Assembly: GCF_023502345.1 (NCBI RefSeq)
Contig: NZ_JAMFLX010000027.1
Span: 1 to 60,222, forward strand
Length of the DNA stretch: 60,222 nucleotides
Origin: Parendozoicomonas callyspongiae
GTDB lineage: Bacteria > Pseudomonadota > Gammaproteobacteria > Pseudomonadales > Endozoicomonadaceae
Direction of reading: 5' to 3'
Position numbers and translations under genes: made by a program. The notes beneath the pieces were generated by a model that was not told where the DNA came from, did not search any database, and was given only the letters and a program-made list of their open reading frames with translations. Numbering within the stretch: position 1 is the stretch's first letter; every line of letters starts with the position of its first letter. Of the stretch, positions 9,216 through 18,870 are shown piece by piece.

Positions 9216-10118
9216 CTACACAATGTCGATGGGGGCTGCCCGGTGATCTTCATTATACCATCTAACCAGTTGATTGTATCCTCCTACCACTTGATTGTGT
9301 TCTCTTACCAGTTGATCATATCCGAGCATTAAACGATCTAACATTTGTTCATGTTCTCTGCGATTAATTTCTGTTTGAATAGATGCCATATTTTTTTGCG
9401 TCATGGCAATCATGTTCTTGTTACCGATACGATCTCCCCACTGACAGAGTGCTGATGAGACAAGTCCAGCAACGGTTAAACCAACAGCCATCGTAATACT
9501 CACTTGTGGAGTAAGAGCGACGCAGGTAAATAGCGCCAGTTTCCAGTTCCACTGGCTTAAGGCCGTAATTTTTCTCTCACTCAAAGCACGATACCCTTTT
9601 TGGGGGGCATCAATATGCTCACCAAGAGCAAGCCTACAAGCATCTAACCTATTCAGTGCAGCTCTATAATCATCTTTTTTGCTATTTTCCAGGATCGCAT
9701 TGACCCTTTTGTTCTGGCTTCCTGCCTGCCACCAGCGGCAAACCACCGTACCGGCATATTTCACTATTGGAAGAACAGCGGGTATAGCTGCAATAGACAG
9801 GGTTCCAAGAGCAATACCAGACTGCCCCTTTGTTAAAACAGTCTCAGCAGTGGAAATGGGAGTAATACGCCGAAGAAGTATATCTTTGGCACCGGGAATG
9901 TATGATTCCAGTGAGTTAAGCCCGAGCATCTGCCCATTATGAACAAATGAGCTGAATGTACCTGGAATACTCGTGACATAACCCAAAAATGTTGATACTT
10001 TCTCGTGCCCAATATCCCAGAGAGTGCTGGCAAAGGAATCTATGGCGCTTTTGTTGTTCCAGAGCATAAATACTCCAGACGTTACGCCAGCAGTGATAAG
10101 ATTACTCTTAATGGACAT
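9216..10118 (-). CDS. Unknown membrane protein with C-terminal heptad repeats
   Basis: The protein has about 300 aa. ATG 10118 was chosen because GGAGG lies 7 nt upstream; the frame opens six codons earlier. Hydrophobic stretches occur near the N-terminus, around residues 100-125 (SIAAIPAVLPIV) and around 195-225 (LFTCVALTPQ, then TMAVGLTVAGLVSSALC). The tail holds near-perfect 7-residue repeats (YDQLVRE, HNQVVGG, YNQLVRW, YNEDHRA), encoded by 21-bp repeats at about 9248-9320. No family was recognised. The large unknown proteins elsewhere in the window share the pattern of membrane segments plus coiled coil, so a host-directed role is possible but unproven. Confidence 0.7.
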   Translation of the reverse strand: MSIKSNLITAGVTSGVFMLWNNKSAIDSFASTLWDIGHEKVSTFLGYVTSIPGTFSSFVHNGQMLGLNSLESYIPGAKDILLRRITPISTAETVLTKGQSGIALGTLSIAAIPAVLPIVKYAGTVVCRWWQAGSQNKRVNAILENSKKDDYRAALNRLDACRLALGEHIDAPQKGYRALSERKITALSQWNWKLALFTCVALTPQVSITMAVGLTVAGLVSSALCQWGDRIGNKNMIAMTQKNMASIQTEINRREHEQMLDRLMLGYDQLVREHNQVVGGYNQLVRWYNEDHRAAPIDIV

Positions 10119-10311
10119 ATCATTGCCTCCATGCATATGAATTGTGAGTTGTGTCCTGTGCTCATTACTGGTACTGGATAGTTACATACATTGACAAGGC
10201 AACTGCTACGAAAGTTCAATCCTTGCGTTTCGTTGTAGTGAGCCAACTTTCATCTGTGAACTCTGGTAAAACGAACGATATACTCATCCTTTGAATACCC
10301 CAACGTGAAAT

Positions 10312-10989
10312 ATGCCCTCCCAACCGGAAATAATCCTTTTAAATAAACCATTTATGGTACTTAGCCAGTTCACAGATGGTGAAAACCGGGCCACTTTGGC
10401 TGACTATGTGGACCGCCCCGGTGTCTATCCGGCTGGCCGGCTGGACCGGGACAGCGAAGGATTACTCCTGCTTACTAACAGCGGCACCGTCCAAAGCCGG
10501 ATTGCCGATCCTCGCCATAAAATGGAGAAAACCTACTGGGTACAGGTGGAAGGAGAGCCTAACGAGGAAGACCTGGAGCGGTTACGCCAGGGAATCACGC
10601 TGAAAGATGGTCCGACCCGCCCTGCCAAAGTAAGGGCTATTCCGAAACCTGATATCTGGCCAAGGAATCCGCCGGTTCGCTATCGTGCATCAATACCGGA
10701 CAGCTGGCTGGAGATTATTATTTCTGAGGGGCGAAACCGGCAGGTGCGCAGGATGACAGCGGCTATTGGGTACCCTACTCTTCGTCTGGTTCGATATGCC
10801 ATTGGCCCCTGGTCACTGGATAGCCTCTCTCCCGGTGAATGGAGAGCGATTCCTGCCCCGGCAGAGCTGTTAAAGCGTTCAGCACCAGTCAAAACCCAGG
10901 GTGTGCAGAAACGCCCCGGTGCCAGCCGCTTTGGGAAACCGAAAACAAAGCCTTTTCGAGCAGGTCAGAAGAAACAGAACAAGCGGTAG
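10312..10989 (+). CDS. rluE: 23S rRNA pseudouridine(2457) synthase RluE
   Basis: This RsuA-family pseudouridine synthase of 225 aa has catalytic Asp45 in [18 protein letters not shown], plus KTYWVQVEG and [15 protein letters not shown]. It lacks the N-terminal S4 domain, which separates RluE from RluB and RluF. RluE modifies U2457 in 23S rRNA. The C-terminal extension is basic ([13 protein letters not shown]). A long inverted repeat lies between this gene and the nucleoside hydrolase downstream. Confidence 0.88.
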   Translation: MPSQPEIILLNKPFMVLSQFTDGENRATLADYVDRPGVYPAGRLDRDSEGLLLLTNSGTVQSRIADPRHKMEKTYWVQVEGEPNEEDLERLRQGITLKDGPTRPAKVRAIPKPDIWPRNPPVRYRASIPDSWLEIIISEGRNRQVRRMTAAIGYPTLRLVRYAIGPWSLDSLSPGEWRAIPAPAELLKRSAPVKTQGVQKRPGASRFGKPKTKPFRAGQKKQNKR

Positions 10990-11015
10990 TGTGAATCACG
11001 GCTACTGCTCTATTT

Positions 11016-11064
11016 AGAGCCTGTTCATAATTTTCGCTAACTGCGAAGATTATGAACAGGCTCT
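11016..11064. repeat. 22-bp inverted repeat, 5-nt loop
   Basis: The arm at 11016-11037, beginning AGAGCCTGTTCATAAT, is repeated in inverted form at 11043-11064 with a single mismatch that can form a G-U pair in RNA. It lies 26 bp after rluE. No T-tract follows. The length and near-perfection exceed a normal terminator, which suggests a REP-like element, a mini mobile-element remnant, or paired ends of an insertion sequence. Confidence 0.7.
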
Positions 11065-11098
11065 TAGAAGTAGAAACAGTCTGAAGGAAGCAGAAGCC

Positions 11099-12025
11099 AT
11101 GCCTACCCCGATTATTCTTGATTGTGACCCCGGTCATGATGATGCCGTTGCCATCCTTATGGCTGTTGCAAGCCCGTTAATAGAGCTGCGGGCAGTGACA
11201 ACTGTGGCCGGCAATCAGACTCTGGATAAAGTCCATTACAATGCCTTGCGTGTTCTGACTCTGGCCAATGCACAGGTTCCGGTTGCAGCAGGTGCCTGTA
11301 CCCCTCTTAGCAAAGTGCTGGTTACGGCTGGATATGTTCATGGCGAATCCGGCATAGAGGGAGCAGAACTCCCTAAACCGGCCTTTGCTGCGGAAACCTG
11401 CTCAGCCGTTGAGCTTATTGCCAAAACAGTAAAAGAGTCCGATGGGTTAATCACTCTTGTTCCAACCGGCCCTCTCACCAATATCGCTACCTTTCTGCTG
11501 GCTTACCCGGATCTGAAATCACGGATCAAGCAGATTGTTCTTATGGGCGGTGGTCAGTACGGCAACATTACCCCTTCTGCCGAATTCAATATTTTTGTTG
11601 ATCCGGATGCTGCCAAGATTGTTTTTCAGAGTGGCATTCCAATTGTGATGTGTGGTCTGGATGTTACTCATAAGGCTTACCTCACTCGGGAAGATGCTGA
11701 CCACATTCGAAAGCTGAATAAGGTGGGGGAAACCCTGGGAGGCTTTTATGACTTTTATACCGGCTACTACGGACAGCACAATAAACAGTGCCCAGGTGCC
11801 CCCATGCATGACCCCTGCACTATTGCCTGGTTGATAGATCCAAATCTGTTCACTGGCAGGCAGTGCCATGTTGATGTTGAAACCCATGGCCAGTTAACGG
11901 AAGGGATGACCGTAGTGGATTTCTTCGGAGTCACTGACAAAACAGCCAATGCCGAGTTTATTTACGATGTCGACCGCCAGGGATTTGTCGACCAGCTTTT
12001 TGAGCTGCTCAAATACTATTCCTGA
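11099..12025 (+). CDS. Ribonucleoside hydrolase (IU-nucleoside N-ribohydrolase family)
   Basis: The enzyme hydrolyses ribonucleosides to base and ribose for salvage. The calcium-binding signature DCDPGHDDA occupies residues 8-16. Further family segments are VTTVAGNQTLDK, LVPTGPLTNIA, MGGGQYGNITPSAEFNIFVDPDAA and MHDPCTIAWLID. The length of 308 aa matches RihA/RihB. Overall it resembles the pyrimidine-preferring RihA/RihB types more than RihC, but substrate preference cannot be settled by eye, so no symbol is given. Confidence 0.92.
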   Translation: MPTPIILDCDPGHDDAVAILMAVASPLIELRAVTTVAGNQTLDKVHYNALRVLTLANAQVPVAAGACTPLSKVLVTAGYVHGESGIEGAELPKPAFAAETCSAVELIAKTVKESDGLITLVPTGPLTNIATFLLAYPDLKSRIKQIVLMGGGQYGNITPSAEFNIFVDPDAAKIVFQSGIPIVMCGLDVTHKAYLTREDADHIRKLNKVGETLGGFYDFYTGYYGQHNKQCPGAPMHDPCTIAWLIDPNLFTGRQCHVDVETHGQLTEGMTVVDFFGVTDKTANAEFIYDVDRQGFVDQLFELLKYYS

Positions 12026-12091
12026 AGTGCCTATATGCTCTGCATAGATGATCCATAATGTAAAGATCAACGACAAGCAGGGAAGCATGTC

Positions 12092-12646
12092 ATGGCTATG
12101 GGGAATATTTCCAGAAATGTCACTCTCGGTGCCGGAATTGGAGGTCTGGGTGGCTTGATTATGGCAGGCCCGCCGGGTCTGGCTTTAGGGGGCGTTGTCG
12201 GGGGAGCTATCGGCTCAGTCTGGGCAGTGGCTATTCCCAGCTCACATATGCCGGATATTCCATCCACCCACATCGATAGAAGGGATACCTGGCACTGCCT
12301 TGAAGCTGATGATGAGATGGTTGTCAGTCCTGCTGTTCCTACCAACCTGCTGATCGATATCGTGCTTGAAGATTTGGTTGAACTACGTGTTCTTCTCGAA
12401 CAGAAAGAGTCCAGCCAAAGTACCCGCCAGCTATTGATTGATCTTTACGAACTGCAGCACTTTTTCAAGCAGGTAAAATCCTATCCGGGCTGCCCGGCCG
12501 ACTCCATTGCCAGACAGAAAGCTCTGTCACTCTGGGGAAAGAAGATTGCTATTCAGCTCGCCCCGATGGCAGACCAGAATGAGCAGATCAAGATTCTGCG
12601 AGATGAGCTTCGCACGACGATGGACCAATACAAAGAGGCCAGTTAG
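12092..12646 (+). CDS. Unknown protein with N-terminal glycine-rich membrane segment
   Basis: The protein has 184 aa. Residues 10-48 are glycine-rich and hydrophobic (LGAGIGGLGGLIMAGPPG, then LALGGVVGGAIGSVWAVAIP), resembling a glycine-zipper membrane hairpin. The rest is helical and mixed-charge with leucine-rich stretches. AGGGAAG ends 6 nt before the ATG. No family was recognised. Membrane-perturbing or membrane-anchoring roles are both possible. Confidence 0.7.
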   Translation: MAMGNISRNVTLGAGIGGLGGLIMAGPPGLALGGVVGGAIGSVWAVAIPSSHMPDIPSTHIDRRDTWHCLEADDEMVVSPAVPTNLLIDIVLEDLVELRVLLEQKESSQSTRQLLIDLYELQHFFKQVKSYPGCPADSIARQKALSLWGKKIAIQLAPMADQNEQIKILRDELRTTMDQYKEAS

Positions 12647-12721
12647 TTCTCGGCAAAACCTTGCGCAACAAGCATTTTGATCTAAATTAGCCACTTCCTG
12701 GCGGGCTAGGAGGTGGTAGAG

Positions 12722-14797
12722 ATGGCTGTGTTGTTCTCTCGTTTGTATAAGCACCCCCTTCTCATGGTCATTTTACTCACTCTGCTGGCAGCAGCATTTC
12801 TGTTCCCTGCTACAAGTGAAGCTGGAAGGCTAAAAGTCGGGAAAAAATCCACTCCAAACCATACAGGCGCAAGTCCCAGTCAAGGTACTGTTGAGGAGTT
12901 AGCTCTTCAGCAGAACCATGTCACGCAGGATGGAATGGTCGCTTTCAGGTTACAATACCTTCTTGGTGCTGGCCAAAGTGCCAGTGCAGCACACTTTCCC
13001 AGAGTTGATCAAACACTCTGAACCGAAGTCTCTTCGGTTAGCTCGTATTCTACTGATACTTCCTCATCCAGTACTCGGTCCAGAAGTACATCCTCATACC
13101 CTTCATCAACTGTATCAGCACCTCCACCATCTCTGATGAGTTCAGCCACCTCCAAACTTGAAAAAATACAAATTGATGAAGACAGATTTGCAAAAGAATG
13201 TGACACACTTGCAAAAGAGTGGATCAGGAACCTTAGTGAGCTTACTGATGAAGAGCTCTTATGGCTTGGTCTTACTCTTTCCGAAGAAAGGAGTGTTGGC
13301 ACCCACTACCATTTAGTGAAAGCCTGGGGGCTGGCTAAAGAGGGCAGATATTCCAATCAAAGCATAAAAGAGTTTGTCAAAAATCAACTTGAAGAAACTA
13401 AAAAGAGCTTTTCTGATGATGTACTGGCCAGGGAAAACCTGTATTCCCTTGCTCAACGAGGTTTCACTATTGCCTCGCTAAAAAAGTCACTGCAAACTCT
13501 CCACGAGCAGCTGGAAAATGCCATGCTCCCTAGACCCATGAATTTGCCGACCTTAGGAGCCAATGTTGATGACTGCCACACAGAAGGTAGTCAACTGGCA
13601 TTTCATCTCCTGACGGGGTACGAGCTAGGCTTAGCAAGCCATAACTATCCAGATCTTAATTCCTTGAACCTGGTTTATGACCACCATTTTGCCCCAGAAT
13701 GGAAAGCAACAATTGAAGCATCCCTCCAAGGCTTACCCTATAGCAAAACTATTTTCCTGATAATTCACCTGCTGAAAAGAGACCGTTTCCAGGCTGTTGA
13801 TGCCTTTAATATGCTGACAGCTGCAACGGTTTTATCCGGTAAAGAGGCCGGCTTTGAACTGAACTCTCGTGTCCTGACAGGCCTAACACAGGATCCCGAC
13901 CCGCATAAATCGCCAGCAAGAAAGCTCAGGGAAGTTCATTTGATGGCGGCTGGTTTCGATCCCAAAACTCAAAGCTGTTCCTGTGGAGCCAAGGCAACAA
14001 GCCTAGTGCCATTGGCAGATCATTTGACATACGATCGAGGTGAAAAATGCCAGTTCCGTCATGATCTGTTAACAAAAACAGACAAGCTGTTAAAGCAGCA
14101 ACTGGTTGAAATGGCTAGTCAATTTGGATTTTCCATAAACCATGGCTGTTGGGGATGTGGAAAGCACATACCAAAAGCCGCTACCCATCAGGAACTTATG
14201 GATCAACCCGCATATACCAGAGCAGATGGAAAGTGGAATTGTGACTTCTGCAGTAGCAAATTTAAGGACTTTCAGCAGAAAAGAGTTGAGCTTTCTCGCA
14301 AGGGTATATACATAAATCCTCCAGCCCCATTTAACTGCGAGACCTGTCAACTGGATTACTGTACTGATTGCCTCAGCTGCAATCACTCCTTTGAGAAGGT
14401 TGAAGCACTCGAGGCTGCTAAATGTCTTAATACACACGAAGTAAGCTGTGACCTCTGTAGGACTGGGCATATTGACTGGAGCAGAGTTGAAGATAAATCC
14501 AAATGGACTATCCGTCTCCACCCGGATATTAACGGAGCAATTTGCAGAAAATGCAGGGAGAGTAAGTTCCCCGATAACAAAGGCAGCCATCTCACGGAAG
14601 TCAATATAGAAGACCAGCTTGAAGAGCAGACACGCATGGTCTGTGCATACAGAGATTGTAAAAATGGGGTAATACCTGATACCAGAAGAACCTTGTATAC
14701 CTCTAAAAAACACCTTCGTCAGTGCAAAAAGTGCCTGGCTACAGTGCTTTGTGAAAAGTGTTACTCAGACTACCCATCAGGCCAGCCTGTTGATTAG
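12722..14797 (+). pseudogene. Secreted Cys-rich zinc protein interrupted by one in-frame TGA
   Basis: One reading frame runs from ATG 12722 (AGGAGG 8 nt upstream) to TAG 14797, about 691 codons, broken only by TGA at 13019-13021 (codon 100). A signal peptide is present (LLMVILLTLLAAAFLF). After the TGA the same frame continues with a Ser/Thr-rich linker (VSSVSSYSTDTSSSSTRSRS), a helical middle and a C-terminal third dense in paired cysteines: CSCGAK, HGCWGCGKH, CDFCSSK, CETCQLDYCTDC, CDLCRTGH, CRKC, CKKC, CEKC. These look like tandem zinc ribbons or an RBR/RING-like array; no exact family was recognised. The TGA may be a nonsense mutation, a sequencing error or a readthrough site. Without readthrough, an internal start at 13136 would give a 553-aa protein with no signal peptide. 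Confidence 0.75.
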
Positions 14798-14866
14798 CTT
14801 GGGTGATGATTCCGTTGACATCTGCCTTCACCGACGTACGATGCTAACTCCATCCCCAATAACGAG

Positions 14867-15829
14867 ATGATGATGAGAAGAGTACTTCCGGTACTGGCTG
14901 TTCTGCTTGCCTTTACCTGTACCCTTACTTCAATGGATGCCGAGGCCAAGAAGTTTGGCAGCAGCAAGTCCTTTGGTAAGACATTCAAGGTGGCTCCTTC
15001 ACAGCCCAAGAATATTACTTCACCGTCCTTTGGTAATACTGCCAGTAAAAGCACCACTCAGAGTGGTTTTGGACAAAATCAGACCAAAAAGAAAGGTTTT
15101 TTCAGCGGCTTTGGTGGCGGCCTGCTTGGAGGTTTGCTGGCCGGTGGCCTGATCGCCTCATTGTTTGGTGGCATGCCGTTCCACGGTATGCAGTTTATGG
15201 ATATTTTGATACTGGCGGCTATCGCCTTTATCGTAATCAAACTGTTCAGGGGAATGAGCCGCGCCAAAGCCTCAGCCCTGAACGGCGGACATAGCCAGCA
15301 TTATGATTCTGGTGCGTCTTCCTGGCAGCAGAACCAGAACAATCAAAACCAGAGCTACCGGGACTTCGGCTTCGACGCTGTAAATAAACAGGAGCCACAG
15401 TCTTATCAGCAGGATGCAGGCTTTGGTGCCCACTCTGATGTTCCTTTTAATCTGCCACCGGATTTTGATCTGAACGGTTTCCTGAACCGTGCCCGCAGTC
15501 ACTACAAGCAGATTCAGGATGCCTGGAACAGTGGTGATATGAGTACGATCCGGGAGTATATCGCTCCTGATCTGTATAACCACCTTGAGAAAGAGCGCCA
15601 GGCTCTTAAAGGTGACCAGCATACTGAAGTTATGTATGTGGATGCGGAGCTGGTAAGGGCAGAGATTGCCTTTGGCAAGGCGGAAGTCAGTCTGCGCTTC
15701 AGCGGCCGCTACCGGGATAATGTTGAACGTATCGAGGAAAAGATTACTGATATCTGGCACTTGGAACGTGACCTGAACCAACCCAATGCACCCTGGCTGA
15801 TTGTTGGCCTGGAATACGCTGACGACTAA
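14867..15829 (+). CDS. Tim44-domain membrane protein
   Basis: The protein has 320 aa. A cleavable signal lies at residues 1-27 (MRRVLPVLAVLLAF, then DAEAKK). A Ser/Gly-rich stretch follows, then a glycine-rich hydrophobic segment (GGGLLGGLLAGGLIASLFGG), a membrane span (ILILAAIAFIVIKLF), a Gln/Asn-rich linker (QQNQNNQNQSY) and, from about residue 200, a Tim44-like domain (LNRARSHYKQIQDAWNSGD, then IREYIAPDLYNHLEKERQAL). This order is typical of bacterial Tim44-domain proteins, whose role is poorly defined. The start could be any of three adjacent codons; the first ATG is given. Confidence 0.88.
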   Translation: MMMRRVLPVLAVLLAFTCTLTSMDAEAKKFGSSKSFGKTFKVAPSQPKNITSPSFGNTASKSTTQSGFGQNQTKKKGFFSGFGGGLLGGLLAGGLIASLFGGMPFHGMQFMDILILAAIAFIVIKLFRGMSRAKASALNGGHSQHYDSGASSWQQNQNNQNQSYRDFGFDAVNKQEPQSYQQDAGFGAHSDVPFNLPPDFDLNGFLNRARSHYKQIQDAWNSGDMSTIREYIAPDLYNHLEKERQALKGDQHTEVMYVDAELVRAEIAFGKAEVSLRFSGRYRDNVERIEEKITDIWHLERDLNQPNAPWLIVGLEYADD

Positions 15830-15843
15830 GGCTTACAGAAATG

Positions 15844-15881
15844 AAAAAAGCCCGCACAGTTTTTCTGTTGCGGGCTTTTTA
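15844..15881. terminator. Bidirectional intrinsic terminator
   Basis: AAAAAGCCCGCA (15845-15856) pairs with TGCGGGCTTTTT (15869-15880) around a short loop containing a further CAG/CTG pair. A-tracts and T-tracts on both sides let it stop transcription from the Tim44-like gene and from the convergent cueR. Confidence 0.9.
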
Positions 15882-15894
15882 TTTCTTTCACTGG

Positions 15895-16293
15895 TCAGTT
15901 CTTTTGTTCACCGGCCAGTGAGTCCAGAATTGGACAGTCCGGGCGCTCATCGCCATGACAGCATGTAACCAGCTGCTGAAGGCTCTCTCTTACTGTTTGC
16001 AGGCGGGAAATCTTCTGATCGATATCTTCGATACGGGCGTGGGCAATGGCTTTTACGTCCGCGCTCTTTCGCCCCTTATCCTTGTAAAGATTCAGCAGCT
16101 CACCACATTCTTCCAGGGAAAAGCCAAGCTCCCGGGCCTGACTGATAAACAACAGCTCACGCACATGCTGGTCATCATAATCCCGGTAACCATTATCCCT
16201 GCGGCTCGCAGGCGACACCAGCCCTATACTTTCATAGTAGCGAATTGTTTTGGGAGTCAGCCCGGTTGCTTCTGCCGCACTGGAGATATTCAT
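15895..16293 (-). CDS. cueR: Copper-responsive MerR-family activator CueR
   Basis: The N-terminal MerR helix-turn-helix is clear (GLTPKTIRYYESIGLVSPASR). The metal-binding loop LVTCCHGDERPDCPIL places cysteines at residues 112 and 120, the same positions as the Cu(I) ligands of E. coli CueR. The protein is 132 aa. It starts 2 nt after the copA stop, so the two form an operon that CueR itself would activate through the promoter upstream of copA. An adjacent third Cys (111) is present. Confidence 0.95.
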   Translation of the reverse strand: MNISSAAEATGLTPKTIRYYESIGLVSPASRRDNGYRDYDDQHVRELLFISQARELGFSLEECGELLNLYKDKGRKSADVKAIAHARIEDIDQKISRLQTVRESLQQLVTCCHGDERPDCPILDSLAGEQKN

Positions 16294-16295
16294 GA

Positions 16296-18548
16296 CTATG
16301 ACTCCATACGCTCTGAAGGCTGGAACAGGCGCAGCCTGTTGGCATTGGAAACCACCGTTACAGAAGAGAATGCCATGGCTGCACCTGCCACAACCGGATT
16401 CAGCAGCAGACCAGTCAGGGGGTAAAGAACACCAGCAGCCACCGGAATACCCAGTGAGTTATAGATAAACGCACCAAACAGGTTCTGGCGGATATTCTTC
16501 ATGGTCGCACGGGAGAGCTCAATCGCATCACTTAATCCATGCAGGGATGAACGCATCAGAGTGATATCTGCTGCTTCAATAGCGACATCTGCTCCGGCAC
16601 CGATAGCCATACCGACATCGGCACGGGCCAGTGCCGGGGCATCATTGATGCCGTCACCGGTCATGCCGACCTTCTCACCCTGTTCCTGCAGCTCACGCAC
16701 ATAACGCTCTTTATCAGCAGGCAGCACCTGGGCACGCCAGTCATCAATGCCAACCTGGCTGGCCACCGCTGCGGCTGTTTCCGGATTATCACCGGTCAGC
16801 ATCATGACTTTCAGACCCAGCTGATGCAGGCGTTCAATAGCAGCTTTGGAATCAGCGCGAACAGGGTCGGAGATTCCCATAACACCTGCCAGCTCACCTC
16901 CGATTGACAGATAGATAACGGTCTGGCCCTGACCGGCAATTTCAACAGCCTGCTCAGACAGCTCATGTGTTTTCACATCATGTGCAGCCATCAAAGCTTC
17001 ATTGCCCAGCAATGTCTGCTGGTTATTAATACAACCTGCCACACCACGGCCAGTTTCAGCCTGGAAGTCTCGCACATACGGCAGTTCAAGCCCTTTGGCT
17101 TTCTCAAGAACTGCTTCCGCAAGGGGATGCTCGGAATGAGATTCCAAGGCCCCAGCAGTGGTCACAACCTGATGCTTACTGAATGCACCAGTGCAATAGA
17201 TGGCAGTGACCCGAGGCTTGCCCTCGGTAATAGTGCCGGTCTTATCAAGGACTACGGTGGTCAGGTCGCTGGCCTTCTGCAAAGCATCTCCCTGACGAAC
17301 CAGCATCCCCAACTCGGCCGCCTTACCAACACCCACCATAACCGACATGGGCGTTGCCAATCCCAGTGCGCAAGGGCAGGCAATAATCAGAACAGTAACA
17401 GCAACAACCAGAGCATGGGTAATAGCCGGAGCCGGGCCAAACAGGAACCAGATCACAGCGGCAATCAACGCTATGGAGATAACCACTGGCACAAAAATTG
17501 AAGCCACTTTATCGACCAGACGCGAGATCGGCATCTTGGAGTTCTGCGCCTGTTTCACCAGGGCAATGATTCGGGCCAGAGCCGTTTCGCTACCAACCTT
17601 TTCGGCACGCATCAGAATGGAACCATTCCGGTTCAGTGTTCCACCGGTCAGAACATCACCAGTAGATTTTTTAACGGCCAGAGGCTCACCGGTCAGCATG
17701 GACTCATCAACTGTCGTGGAGCCTTCGGTGACGACACCATCAACCGGCAAGCTCTCACCAGGACGAACCCGCAATACATCGCCTGGTTTTACCAGCTCAA
17801 TAGGAACATCTTCTTCGCCTTCAGGAGTCACCAGCCGGGCATGCTGAACCTGAAGATTTAACAAACGCTTGATGGCTTCACTGGTTTTGCCCTTGGCACG
17901 CAGTTCAAGAGCCTGACCAAAGTTGATCAGGCCGATAATCATCGCCGAGGCTTCAAAATAAACGTGCCGGGCAACTTCTGGCAGGGCTTCAGGGAAGAGC
18001 ACAACAGCCATGGAGTATATCCAGGCCGATCCGGTTCCCAACGCAACCAAAGTATCCATGGTCGCCGTTTTATGTTTCAGGGAACTCCAAAGACCACGGA
18101 AGAAATGACCGCCACTGATCACCAGAACGGCAAGGGTCAGCAAACCAACCAGCCCCCAGTACACCTGACTTTCTGGAGTAACGCTCATTTCACCGGTGAT
18201 CATGCCCCAGGCCATCAGGGGGACACTGACCGCCAGCGCCTGAACCGTATGAATAATACGACGACGGTACTCTGCTCTGTCTTTCTCCTCCTGCCTGCGG
18301 CGATTCTCGCTTTCGCTCAGGACAACAGAGGCCTGAAAGCCAATACCCTCAAGAACACCAACCAGATGTTCCGGTTCAGATGATGTAATAACGTGAGATG
18401 TTTTTTCCGCAAGGTTGACTGTGCAGGAGGACACATCTGGATCAGCGGCAAACGCCTTCTCAATTTTCCCTACACAACCGGCGCAGGATATTCCCGGTAG
18501 GGAAAGGGTCACCTGCTGCTCGGGACGATCAATTTCCACTGAGCTCAT
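16296..18548 (-). CDS. copA: Copper-exporting P1B-type ATPase CopA
   Basis: CopA pumps Cu(I) from the cytosol. One heavy-metal-associated domain holds GISCAGCVGKIE. It is followed by a transmembrane domain, the actuator motif TGEP, the ion-channel motif CPCALGLATP, the phosphorylation motif DKTGTITEGKP, a nucleotide-binding His-Pro (ESHSEHPLAEAV) and GDGINDAPALARADVG. A single HMA domain and a length of about 750 aa suit CopA. The start is uncertain: the frame opens at GTG 18617 and has ATG 18611, but ATG 18548 gives the usual short lead-in and has GGGAG 11 nt upstream. A CueR-type promoter lies just upstream and cueR follows directly. Confidence 0.95.
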   Translation of the reverse strand: MSSVEIDRPEQQVTLSLPGISCAGCVGKIEKAFAADPDVSSCTVNLAEKTSHVITSSEPEHLVGVLEGIGFQASVVLSESENRRRQEEKDRAEYRRRIIHTVQALAVSVPLMAWGMITGEMSVTPESQVYWGLVGLLTLAVLVISGGHFFRGLWSSLKHKTATMDTLVALGTGSAWIYSMAVVLFPEALPEVARHVYFEASAMIIGLINFGQALELRAKGKTSEAIKRLLNLQVQHARLVTPEGEEDVPIELVKPGDVLRVRPGESLPVDGVVTEGSTTVDESMLTGEPLAVKKSTGDVLTGGTLNRNGSILMRAEKVGSETALARIIALVKQAQNSKMPISRLVDKVASIFVPVVISIALIAAVIWFLFGPAPAITHALVVAVTVLIIACPCALGLATPMSVMVGVGKAAELGMLVRQGDALQKASDLTTVVLDKTGTITEGKPRVTAIYCTGAFSKHQVVTTAGALESHSEHPLAEAVLEKAKGLELPYVRDFQAETGRGVAGCINNQQTLLGNEALMAAHDVKTHELSEQAVEIAGQGQTVIYLSIGGELAGVMGISDPVRADSKAAIERLHQLGLKVMMLTGDNPETAAAVASQVGIDDWRAQVLPADKERYVRELQEQGEKVGMTGDGINDAPALARADVGMAIGAGADVAIEAADITLMRSSLHGLSDAIELSRATMKNIRQNLFGAFIYNSLGIPVAAGVLYPLTGLLLNPVVAGAAMAFSSVTVVSNANRLRLFQPSERMES

Positions 18549-18634
18549 AACTGCAATAACTCCCGCCAAGGTTCTTTGCCATGGAATGATCTCTTCCACG
18601 AAAAGAGTCATTAACACTCATGGCTGTTTTGGCA

Positions 18635-18665
18635 AGCTTAACCCTTACCCTTACTGGAAGGTCAA
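18635..18665 (-). promoter_or_regulatory. CueR-type promoter of copA
   Basis: Read on the minus strand, TTGACC (-35) and TAAGCT (-10) are separated by 19 bp that contain CCTTCC and AAGGGT arms. A 19-bp spacer with a dyad inside it is the mark of MerR-family activated promoters, and the -35 end (TTGACCTTCC) matches the E. coli copA promoter. The promoter faces copA, and cueR is in the same operon, so copper-dependent autoregulation is expected. Confidence 0.85.
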
Positions 18666-18870
18666 GATTTAAGTAGGAGAACTAAAGTGTTTTTTCGTTA
18701 CTGCACTAACTCCGGTTTAAATAGACCTGCTCATACACAAGATTGGATACCACATAAACCAGAAGCACAGACATCACAACATTAAAAAATATTCCCTGCT
18801 ATCTTTTTATCACCTGCAGACTTGTTATGATGAAGACGGGGAATAACAACAGATTACAATTACATGCCCA

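Noticed and set aside
12918-13136. 72-codon plus-strand ORF near the in-frame TGA
   Set aside because: Overlaps the continuous frame of the zinc protein; considered as a frameshift explanation but the main frame continues sensibly across the TGA.
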